From NCBI GenBank assembly GCA_010015655.1, contig ML976735.1:204669-268668 (forward strand): a stretch of 64,000 nucleotides of DNA. The letters are read 5' to 3'. Below, one piece after another: positions 12,231-21,719 of this stretch (positions are counted from its first letter, which is position 1; each line of letters starts with the position of its first letter). Made by a program: the position numbers and the translations under genes. The DNA comes from Bimuria novae-zelandiae CBS 107.79 (Eukaryota; Ascomycota; Dothideomycetes; Pleosporales; Didymosphaeriaceae). The notes beneath the pieces were generated by a model. That model saw only the letters and a list, made by a program, of their open reading frames with translations. It had not been told where the DNA came from and made no database searches.

Positions 12231-12649
12231 TGTTAAGATCCCAAAGGGGTAGCTGGTCCCTAAGGGGCTAAGGTTGGTTCTCGGGCAGGAATACTATAGT
12301 AAGACAGGAGAGGGTCGTAGTAATAGCTTGCGTTTATTACTAGGGCGTTAGTATTAAAGGTGGGTACAGCATAATTAAATTAACAAGGTTGCTTATTCAG
12401 ATCCAAACGATAGATTGATAAACAGGTTAAACACACATACTATAAAGGTATTTATGTTCCGTTATATATATAAGGAATTCATACCATCCAAGATACCGTT
12501 GCCATCCATGGACGGTATCGCCATCCATGGCTGGTGAGTCTTGGCTGGATGGTGTTGTCACGTGACCTCGGTTACGCGACCCCGCCGAGTGTCACCCCCA
12601 CTGGAGGCCCGTTGGCCCTCCTTGTTCCATACATGTTCAGATCTTAACA
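12231..12649 (-). repeat. 3' LTR of E1
   Basis: Perfect terminal inverted repeat TGTTAAGATC/GATCTTAACA. The first 200 bp (the U5 side for a minus-strand element) match the LTRs of E2 and the solo LTR at 49262. The rest (the U3 side), with CCATCCATGG repeats and GC-rich sequence, does not. Confidence 0.9.
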
Positions 12650-12723
12650 TCACCTCCCCTCTTTCAGATAGCGTCCTCGGTATCCTCGTTCCGCGCCCCC
12701 TGGCTGCAGATACGGTCGTCGCA

Positions 12724-12731
12724 TATAAATA
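12724..12731 (+). promoter_or_regulatory. TATA box of the antisense gene in E1
   Basis: TATAAATA on the plus strand, 50 bp upstream of the ATG at 12781 and outside the LTR, in a GC-rich stretch with no RIP damage. The ATG context is CTGACCATG. Position and sequence fit a fungal core promoter; no transcript evidence can be seen here. Confidence 0.5.
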
Positions 12732-12780
12732 CCCGCGTGAGTCGCTGCTTTCGCGTTCTGGCCTTAGTGCCTTCCTGACC

Positions 12781-13377
12781 ATGCCTAAGGATCTCAAGCC
12801 CCGCAAAGCGCGCGCGCCTCGCAAGAAGACTTCGACCTAAGAGCGACGTGATCGTATTCGCCATGTTAAAGAGAGTAGTAGGGAGATGCCTTTTCGTTGC
12901 GGTCGCTGCGAAAAGCTGAATATTTGTTGTTTTGTGGATACTGTATCTAGTTATTGCGCTGGTTGTATCGCTGCAAGGAGCGAGTGTGAATTGTTTGTTC
13001 CTAAAGAGGAGTGGGAGAAGGTAGAGGATAAAGAGTGTAAAAAGCAATTAGAGTTAGCTCGTGCTGAGGAGGCTATTGCTTGTAGCAGGCGTAAGCTCCT
13101 TAAGCTAGAGGGTTATAAGAAGTTGTTTGCGCGTTAGGATAGAAAACTATTAGATGCCTAGGATAAGGTGTAAGAGACGGAGAGCTTAAGTGTAGACGCT
13201 TTGTTCTAAGACGATTTCCTCGCTAATCTAGGCTGGTCACAGGCTAACAATCCCCTTCCTAATCTATTAATAGATCTTCTTTTTAACGAGTTCTTATCTA
13301 GTTTTCCTTTGATCGTTCCTGATTCCTTCTCATGGTTTGACGATGGTACCGTGCTAATACCTGGCGACAGTTTCTAA
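12781..13377 (+). pseudogene. Antisense zinc-cluster (Zn2Cys6-like) gene carried by chromovirus E1
   Basis: A 198-codon frame on the strand opposite to pol. Residues 1-19 are basic (KPRKARAPRKK), like a nuclear localisation signal. Codons 40-69 (12898-12987) have six intact cysteines, C-x2-C-x6-C-x8-C-x2-C-x6-C, the spacing of fungal Zn2Cys6 DNA-binding domains. The usual basic residues between cysteines are few, so DNA binding is unproven. A charged, probably helical segment (EEWEKVEDKECKKQ onward) follows, then an acidic tail with FSWFDDGT. Stops at codons 20, 119, 127, 131 and 143 are all TAA/TAG, one C-to-T change from CAA/CAG, as RIP produces. Its 3' end overlaps the end of pol by 80 bp, tail to tail. 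The architecture suggests a transcription regulator; function is inferred. Confidence 0.7.
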
Positions 13378-16300
13378 GGTTTGCTTCTAGTTCCTATATG
13401 TTTTCTAAGTGTGGATATCCTTTCCACTTAATTAGATATATTTATAGCTAATTCGTGTGTTATAGTATCTTCTTAACCTCGAATTCGGTTTCTTCCTCCG
13501 GCTAGTGATAAAAGGTTGTTTTAACTAGTGTTTTAGGGTCTACAAGTTCAAGTAAATCTATATAAAATACTAGGTGTATCTTTGCGTCTGGTGGTAGTTC
13601 TAATTAGTAGTTAACTAGTAATACTTGTTTAATAATAAAAAATGGCCTGACCTTAATATAGTCTAGTTTCTTATGTTTTTTCTTCTAGGTCCGAAGATTC
13701 TTCGTAAGTAGATATGCTTTATCCCCCTTCTTTAGCTGAGGTGCCGTTTTTCTTTTTAGTTTGTGTAGGAAATGCTTTACTATTAAGCTTTCTCGAGATT
13801 CTCTTAGAGTTGTGCATGTGTTTTCTTTATAGTTTCTGCTATATTTATTACTTCTTCTGTTTTAATTGTTGTAGGAAGTGTTTAATTAAAGAGATATAGA
13901 TATCTTTTATAGTTTATATAAAAGGGTGTGAATCCTATTGCTGCTAATATCTTGTTGTTATATGCTAGTTGTGCCATAGGTAGTAAGGAAATCTAGTTAT
14001 TTTTCTGGCTGTTGTAGTAGATGCGTAGGTACGTTTTGATGGTTTGATTCGTACGTTCTGTCTGTCCGTTGGTTTGTGGATGGTATGCTGTCGATAATTT
14101 CTGTTTTGTTCTAATAAGTGCTATTAGGGTTGTCTAATAGTTTAAGGTAAAGAGTTTGTCTCTATTGCTAATAATTGTCTTTGGAATACTGTGGTGCTAT
14201 ATAAGTTAGTCTAGGATAAGGAATGCGAGTTCCTTAGCCGTAGTTGTCTTTTAGCATGGTAGTACTTCCACGTATTTGGTGAATTGATAGATAATATTTA
14301 GTATTGCGTTGTAAGTGATTCCGATTGTAGGATCTCTTAATTTTAGTAGTCCTGTAATAAAGTCTATAGCGATATTTTCCTATAGTGTAACGGGTATTTA
14401 TATAGCTTGTATTTCTTTATACTTAAGGTGTGTTGTATGTTTGTTGCGCTGGTAATCTATATATTTATAGATGTAGGTGGTTACTACTTCCTTAATTTCC
14501 TTAAAGCTGTAGTTCTGCTAGATAAGTTCTATAGTTTTTCTAATCCCTAGGTGTCTATATACTAGGTTATTATAGTATTATCGTATAACTTTCTTTTGTA
14601 GTTCTCTGGATACTTCTCGTGTAAGTACAAGGAGTTGGTTAAGTTTAGTAGTTAGTTTTAAAGAGCTATCGGGGTTTTTCTTTAGTACTATACAGTATAT
14701 CTTAACCTTTTCTCCTTTATTATTTATTCTATTAAGAGCGTCTGCTCGTCCGTTTTCTTTGCCTGGGGTGTATATAATTTTGAACTTGTATTATCTTAGC
14801 GTTTCTGACTATCTTGCTTGTTGTTAAGTTAGCTCTTTCGTAGTTGTAAAGCGTATAAGATTCTTATAGTCTATAAAGATTATAAGTTCTAAGTAGCTGT
14901 GTGCGTAGATCCTTTAGTGTTTAATAGCCTTTACTATTGTAAGTAGTTCTTTATCGTGTACTTTGTACTGTAATTCTTTCGATGTGAACTTGTGTGCGTA
15001 GTATGTAACTAGGTGCTATTTGCCATTCTTTTCTTATTTCGCGCATGTTCTTACTGCCAAGTTGCTTGCGTCTATTTTAATACGCAAAGGTTTATTATCT
15101 TAGAAGTGTATAAGGACTAGTGGCGTAATACATGCTTTTTATAGTGTTTAGAATACTTATTTATATTCTTCTATTTAGTTAAAAGGTTTATCTTTCTTTG
15201 TAAGGTTCGTAAGTAGTAGTGTGATTCTAGAGTAGTCCGTGATAAATTATCTATTAAATTTAGTAAATTTAAGGAAGGCTCGCACTTCCTTAAGGTTAAT
15301 AAGTAATTTTTACTTTTTTACTTCCTTAATCTTTAAAGGGCTTACTTAGATACCTTTAGTATTGATAACATGTCCTAGGAATTCTAGTTCTATAACATAG
15401 AATTTACACTTTTCTAGTTTTAGCTATAGGTTAGCGTTATCTAGCGCTTATAGTACTATCTACACGTGTTGCACATAATCTTTCTCTTATTCCAAGAATA
15501 CTAGGATATCGTCAAGGTAGGCAACTATAAATATGTTAAGGTAGTTCTATAGTACATTATTAATTATTGCTTAGAATGTTGCTGGCGCGTTTGTGAGTCT
15601 AAAAGGTATAACTTAGTACTTAAATAGTCTATATCTGGTTCGAAAGGCTGTCTTCTACTTATTACCTGCTGATATTTGTATAAGGTGGTATCCGTCTTGT
15701 AGGTTAAATTGTGTGAATATCTTGGCTCGTCCTAGCCTGTCTCGTGATTCTTATATATTTAGTAGTAGGTATCTGTTCTTAATTATCATGTCGTTTAGTC
15801 TTTTGTAGTTAATGTATAGACGTTGTGTTCCATCCTTCTTTGTAATAAATATTAAGGGTAACGCTATTAGCAATTCTAACTTGCGTATCTATTACCTATT
15901 AAGGGCTTTCTTTAGGAATTCGCGTGTCTATTAGAGTTCTTTTTTACTCTGGCCGTATAGTGGTCTAAAAGGCGGCGTTTTTCCTTCTTCGAGAATAATG
16001 CGGTGATCTCGGTGTGTATGCTTAGGAAGGGCGTTTGCTCCTTTCTCTTCCCGAAACAAATAACTCTATTCTTTATATTTGTTAGGGATATTAAGAGGTG
16101 TGCTGTTTTCTTTATGCTTACGCTTTGTAACCTAGTAGTTCCTGCTAGCGTTTGCTAAGTTAATTTCGCGTTTATCGACTTTTAGTTATGAGACTATGTT
16201 GTTAATAGTTCTCTTATCTACTATTATGCTTTGTTAATGCGTAGGCTTTACTTATAATGCATAGTTGCAGCGCTTAAAGGATAGCTCTTTCTTTTCTTAG

Positions 16301-18870
16301 TTAACTATAGGGTTATGCTTCCTTAATAATATTAAGGGTAATTAATTCCTAGTGTCCATGGATCGTGAGGGTGGTTTCAACCTTATACTCGATTGTTACT
16401 TTGCTGGGCATTAGCTGTCTATTTGCGATATAGATAGTATAGGGTATGGCCTTCTTGCGTTTGTAGAGTCCTACTCTATTAAGTGCTTTTTTAGACACAT
16501 AACTTTCCTGTGCTCCTAAGTCTAGTATGGCTTTTATTTATGTTTCTTTAAGCTATACTAGTAGCTTAATTAATGCCTGACTGTTAGTGGCATTTACTTC
16601 CTTAAAGGCGTTTTCCCGCCTAAGCCTAGGTCTACAAAAGATATTTTCTTTTTAGCTAGCTTTGTAGGTTTAAGGTGTCCTTTATTCTTCTTCTCTTAGG
16701 GCTATTACTAGGCTTCTACTAGGAGAGCTTCACCGTCTTCTTCCTTTATTACTATTTTAATTCTAAGGGTTGTTGTTGTAACAGGAACAATCGCTCGTCG
16801 ACACGAGAACCCTTGGCTAGTCAAGACAGGATTCGAGATCATCCGAAAACCGACACTCATCCGTATCGGACAAATTTCGGATCTATCAGACCGATGGGGA
16901 ACTACGAATCCGATTCGGACCTATTTCGGATCCATCAGACCGACGGTCAACCTATGGCAGTTATGTGCTAGCTAGCCATCTGGGAAGAGGTGTATTTAGA
17001 GGAGCTTGGGGCCTTTATAGTTCAGTACCTTTTCCGTATCCTTTCGTACCAGGCCTATAGGCACTTAATTCATTCGAGGCTACATTCTTATACACGCATT
17101 CCCACATGCCTCTGCTAGGAGATACGCCAACATCGATCCTTTGAGTGACCTGCGCCGATACAGTTGTCCCTTTTAGTATGTAATTAAACCCATGCTTCCC
17201 TTTTTATTCTTTGTGTTCCTTATAATTGGGGTGTAAGCATGTTTGTTATTTATCTAATATATATTTCTTATTAACTAGTAGTAATATTACTTAGTTTAGT
17301 GCCTAGTTAAGATGTAGAAAGTATCGTGTTTCGCGTTTATCTTAGAGGTGAACGTCGTAATAGGCGATAGGGTAGTTAAACCACTCTTATTTATATTATT
17401 AGTATGTTCGGGGAAAGTAGCTGTATTCCTTAGCTTGGTAATAAATAGTATATTAATCTTCTCTATAGAGGGTCTATCGTATAGTCTTATGCGTAGGATT
17501 GCGGTGGTCTAGGTTATACTGTGGTTTGTAGTTTAGGTTTTTGTTTAGGTACTTCTTCTTGGGGTCTTCGTGGGCGTAGTGGTGGTCCGCCATTTCTCGT
17601 GCTGCTTTACTAACCAGGTTAGGTTGGTAAGCATGGAAAAATGCTACTGCGTAGTCTTATCGTTCCATCGCTGTAAACCCAAAGTCTCCTTCCCTTGGTT
17701 GGTGTTTTTCTAAGAAGTCGAAAACATTCGTCGTCTTGCTAGTGACTGGTTTGCTCTAGCTAGGGTGAGGCGTAGGAGATCGAGGCATTGGTTCCTTCTC
17801 CTTTCCTTTTTCGTCCGAACCTTCGTATGCATCCTTATAGAGTTGTAAATTAAGAGTCCCTAATTGCTCTAATCCTTTGTTATGGATATTAATTTGTTTA
17901 ATAGCGTTTACCATTTACTATTCTTCGTTGGTGGTTTCTTTCTTGTTAACGATTAGTACGTTTAACTATCTAGTGATCTTATTCTTAGATCTGCAGTTCC
18001 TACCTATGTAGCCTAGTTTGCCACATGTAAAGCATTTACGCGTCTTAGTCCCTTGTTGTTAGGTTCTATCTAAGATACGTTAATTAGGCTTTTAAAAGTC
18101 TATAGCCTTTCCTGTTCCCTTTTCTAGGTTGTTAAACTAGATATCTTTTATAGGTTAGGGTCCGTAGTAGTTGCGTTGCTGGCGTTGAGGTGCTTTCGGT
18201 GGCGCTCTATAGACTACAGGTGCCTATTGTTCGAAACTAGCGTTCCTTAGGTTTCTACGGAACTCTTCTTGCAAAGCGAACTACTCCCTATTAATGTGGA
18301 TAGTCTCTTTATATAGTTCTTCTAAGGTCTCTATCTTTATACTACTACGCAGGAGTTCCTCGCGCATATTATATTTAAGGCCTTATTTATATATTATCTT
18401 AAGAGATTTATCCTCTTAGTTAAGTTGCACTACGTACTTGCGGAACTTAATTATGTATTTAGCTATAGATTAGTGTTAGCGAACTATTTAGATTGCTCGT
18501 TTAGCAATAGCTGTTTTATTAGTAATTCTAAATATTTATTAAAGGCATATTTTAAAGTTATTATAGTTTTTAATAATGTTGATTGCATTGGCATGCTTGT
18601 TAATATACTCCTTATTTTTGTTATTATAGTCTATGTCTAAGTACTTAACTAGGTAGGGATAGATTTATTCTTCAGCGCTTTCTTGCATGTAGGTTGTAGT
18701 AAAGAAAACCTTCTTCTTGTCTTTAAGGTCTTGATTCTGGTCGAAAAAATAGAGGTCTAGCTATAAGAGCTAGGTATTAAGGAGGGTATAGTTACTATTA
18801 TATAAGTTAGGTTTGTGTGCCTTGTTCTTGCTATCCCCTATAAGGGTGACATAGTTATCTAAAGCTATGG
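13298..18870 (-). pseudogene. E1 gag-pol polyprotein, RIP-inactivated
   Basis: On the minus strand: the gag start corresponds to the intact ATG of E2 but is ATA here (near 18855). The zinc knuckle CFTCGKLGYIGRNC lies at about 17989-18052, with its histidine changed to Y. The protease site reads ILDLGAQ near 16510, reverse transcriptase AYLDDILVFL is at about 15495-15528, and LEKCKFYVIELEFLGHV follows. Integrase has TAYHPQTNGQTERTNQ near 14050-14095 then LPMAQLAYNN, and the chromodomain has YLIKWKGYP near 13415. The frame ends RSKEN-stop at 13300-13298. Many stops interrupt it, and a solo LTR splits the region between protease and gag. Confidence 0.88.
16777..17162 (+). repeat. 386-bp solo LTR in E1, TSD GTTGT
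   Basis: Begins TGTAACAGGAACAAT and ends GCCGATACA, with GTTGT on both sides (16772-16776, 17163-17167). The matching site in E2 (near 32390) is uninterrupted. It is almost free of RIP damage, unlike its surroundings and unlike part of the copy at 6119-6504. Confidence 0.85.
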
Positions 18871-18915
18871 AAGAGGTAGGGGTCTTATTAGTATTTATAT
18901 TAAGGGTGTTTAAGA

Positions 18916-19334
18916 TATTAAGATCCTAAAAGGGTAGCTAGTCCCTAAGGGGCTAAGGTTAGTTCTTAGGCAGGAATACTATAGTAAGATAAGAGAGGAT
19001 TATAGTAATAGCTTGCGCTTATTATTAGGGCGTTAATATTAAAGGTAGGTATAGTATAATTAAATTAACAAGGTTGCTTATTCAGATCTAAACGATAGAT
19101 TAATAAACAGGTTAAACACACATACTATAAAGGTATTTGTGTTCCGTTATATATATAAGGAATTTATACCATCCAAGATACCATTGCCATCCATGGACGG
19201 TATCGCCATCCATGGCTGGTGAGTCTTGGCTGGATGGTGTTGTCACGTGACCTCGGTTACGCGACCCCGCCGAGTGTCACCCCCACTGGAGGCCCGTTGG
19301 CCCTCCTTGTTCCATACATGTTTAGATCTTAACA
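18916..19334 (-). repeat. 5' LTR of E1
   Basis: Begins TATTAAGATC (G-to-A relative to the left copy), ends GATCTTAACA, and is 419 bp as in the left copy. Differences from 12231-12649 are transitions and are concentrated in the left half; the right 200 bp are nearly identical. Confidence 0.9.
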
Positions 19335-19464
19335 TAATAGTCCTAAAGTCCTATATAGTAAGATACTTCTAGGACGCTCGATATTTCTAGGACGCGTAAT
19401 TAGTCACGTAACTCGTAGCTAAGTTAGGAGTTCTTAGCTATGTGTATAGATAAGTGTCTATACC
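19335..19464. repeat. Fragment of an E2-type LTR that received three insertions
   Basis: Matches the right part of the E2 LTRs (for example ACTTCTAGGACGC and GATAAGTGTCTATAC). Its left continuation is the pieces 12212-12230 and 2932-2941, so E0, E3 and E1 all lie in this one LTR. It stops at 19464 where another LTR start (TGTTACGAACC) begins. Confidence 0.7.
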
Positions 19465-19590
19465 TGTTACGAACCAGAATGTGAGGTGGGCGGATAGGCG
19501 CTTAAGACGGACAGACGGCCGGAATTGGGGACGACACGTTCGCCAAGCCACTACGGCTAGCGATCACGTGACGTGATTAATGGCTTACTC
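19465..19590 (+). repeat. Truncated E0/E3-family LTR start
   Basis: Begins TGTTACGAACCAGAA and follows the solo LTR at 51279 for roughly 120 bp, including CACGTGACG, then diverges. It is GC-rich and hardly RIP-mutated. No matching end is present, so it is a fragment; the right boundary is approximate. Confidence 0.5.
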
Positions 19591-19700
19591 GCCCCACACG
19601 CCAACCGGAGGTTGGCCTTGCGCAGCCCAACGTAACTTCGCAGCCTAACGTAACTTTTTGTCGCGGATTTTTCTATTTTCTTAATAAATAACCTATAACT

Positions 19701-20144
19701 ATGCCTAAATATTATAGCAAGAGCTATAAAATTAAGCAGCGTATCTCTAATTATCTCTCTAGTTTTTCTAGCTTAGAAATACCCAATTTTGTAGCTGTAG
19801 CACGCGAATAGAGCGTGCCTGTTTCGCGACTTCGAGCGCGCGCTAGAGGCCGGATTAGCCGCCATAACCGCAGCGGCACGAATCTACAACTCTTAGAGAC
19901 CTAAGATAAAGCGCTAAAGTTATATATACATCGCTGCGACACTATTAGCATGCCATGCCTTATACTATAGTTAAAAAGTACTACTTAATATATCCTTAAT
20001 CGCGCGCACCCCGATAGTAGAGCTTTTTTATTTAGTAAGGACTAGCTATCGCGATAGCTATTAAGAAATCTAGACTATCGCTGTATAAAGCAAAAGTCGT
20101 AGCATATTAATTATATAGTAATAGCGACGTTTAAAGCTTATAGC
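19701..20144 (+). pseudogene. Pogo/Fot1-type transposase, N-terminal fragment (pogo A)
   Basis: From the ATG at 19701 the plus strand reads, through stops, SLEIPNFVAVARE, VPVSRLRARARGR, DKALKLYIHRCDT and YILNRAHPD. This resembles the helix-turn-helix and CENP-B-type DNA-binding part of fungal pogo transposases. It ends where the E4 LTR begins and the catalytic part does not continue on the other side of E4. RIP-type stops are present. Confidence 0.6.
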
Positions 20145-20317
20145 TGTAAAAAGCGCCCTGACTACAGGCGACTTACTCTATCCACAGTACTAAGGCGATC
20201 CCTTAGAGAGGGAAGAGAAGGGCTACGGCGAGGGAAGTAGATAGGCGGAAGGCCCAGATAGCGCCGGTCTAGAGCGGACTAGGGCCGTCGAGGGCCCTCG
20301 ACCTACAACGCGTGACA
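20145..20317 (-). repeat. 3' LTR of E4
   Basis: 173 bp, begins TGTAAAAAG and ends GCGTGACA. It is nearly identical to 27156-27328 and GC-rich. Confidence 0.88.
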
Positions 20318-20359
20318 AAGGCTCTTTTCTTTAAAGGTCTCGACCGCGAGAATAAGCAT

Positions 20360-21715
20360 GTAATAACTAGCCTAATTAGGCCTTGCGTATTACGTAAGCT
20401 AATAACGTAAGCTAAATCTTAGGCTTACACTAAGGCCTAAAACCCTTATTCTTACTCTCTACTTGGCGGCTTACCTTATCCCGGAGGCTCCCTAACCCGT
20501 AAGTACGACCTGGCCGATCTATGGCAGTCTAGGGTGCCTGACCCAGATGCCCCCTATTTTGGTACCTAGCTGCTCTAAATTTAGGGGTCGTAAAGGTAGA
20601 CTAACCTAGTGTAGGCCTGCCGAGTCGTCCCCGTACTTATTACTTTTCTACTACCCTCTTTAGCAACCTTCGGACTTTGTCTAGACATACTCACGCTATT
20701 CAGCACTATAAGTACTATAAACGCTATTTTTAAGGCCCTAGTTAATAAGGCGCGTGTAAGCGTAGTTAGTACTATTAACCTGTACTATACCTACCTTCCT
20801 ATTATCCTGGACAGCCTTAAGTAGTCTAATTACAAGAAGATAAAGCTTTACTAGTTTTAGGTTAAGGAGATGCGTCGTGTCTAGTCTAGGGTAGTGTATG
20901 TTAATCTTAGCCTAATAGATTTAAAAGACTATAATTTGATCTGCCACTGCGATGCCTGCTACGGCAGTAGTAAGGATTATTAGTAGGTAAGTTAGCGCTT
21001 TAAGGGTTATATAGGGGTTTTAAGGCTAATTAGTAGCAGATACCCGAAAATAACTTAGAGAACGTGTTAAGTGTTTTAATTACCCTTATACTACGCTCGA
21101 GCTAAATTAATACGTATATATATAACAAGATTAACCTCTCTAGATTAAATAAGGTATTAGTAAAGGCCACCGCGCAGGTACTAGAGACGGAATAAAGCAA
21201 TATTATTATATAAGTGTTATCTAGTGTAGTTAAGGGTTATCTGGACTAAGTCGTATAGGGCTACCAGATCCAAATTCTGCAGAAACCCGTTAACTCCTTA
21301 CTACTTAGGTTATGACACCTGGCCTCCTAAGGAGATTATTCCGGTAGTGGGCCTCTCTATTAAGGAGAAGCGGAAGAGGAAAGCTTCTACTATAGAGGGG
21401 GGTAGTCTAACCTTCCTAGTTACTACTAGTGCTCTTACCCCTAGGCGCAAGAAGGTTACTCCTAAGTTAGTAAGGGTCCTTAACTCTAATCCCGGGTTAT
21501 TAATGCTAATTTAGGGTAGTTAGCGTTTAAGGCTAGTGTCCTAGCTACGCTGGACTTCCTCGCGAAAAAAGTAAAGAAGAAAATTAAGAGTAAGGGCGGT
21601 TAAGAGACTTTCTAGCAAGCCTATAAGTCTAAGCGCCTAACTAATTAAGAGGGTTATTTAGTATAATCTAGGGATTCCTGCCCCTATTAATAGTGTCTAG
21701 ATTTTATTCACGTTC
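20360..21715 (+). pseudogene. Long antisense reading frame of E4, unknown product
   Basis: Plus-strand frame opposite to pol, between the 3' LTR and the chromodomain. It has good coding texture but is broken by TAA/TAG stops and at least two frame changes (near 21145 and 21310). Readable pieces include GGLPYPGGSLTRKYDL, DYNLICHCDACYGSSKDY, IKEKRKRKAST and a second basic patch PRRKK. The C-x-C-x2-C cluster could bind metal, but the six-cysteine spacing of E0-E3 is not seen. I do not recognise the family. Position and orientation match the antisense genes of the other chromoviruses. Confidence 0.45.
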
Positions 21716-21719
21716 TATA

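Larger units (their letters stand above)
12231..19334 (-). mobile_element. Complete Ty3/gypsy chromovirus E1, TSD TAATA
   Basis: LTRs of 419 bp each (12231-12649, 18916-19334) have termini TGTTAAGATC and GATCTTAACA, and TAATA flanks both sides (12226-12230, 19335-19339). Gag and pol read on the minus strand, so the right LTR is 5'. An antisense gene (12781-13377) lies beside the left LTR. A 386-bp solo LTR (16777-17162) is nested in it, and without that the element is about 6.7 kb. RIP is patchy: gag-pol is badly hit, while the antisense-gene end is nearly clean. Confidence 0.92.

Noticed and set aside
12558..13047. Minus-strand frames of 88 and 127 codons in the E1 antisense-gene region
   Set aside because: They are shadows of the plus-strand zinc-cluster gene and LTR; no domain, and the better coding signal is on the plus strand.
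18425..18640. 71-codon plus-strand frame, with a similar one at 33646-33861
   Set aside because: Both are the complement of the gag region of E1 and E2. They resemble each other only because the two gags do.
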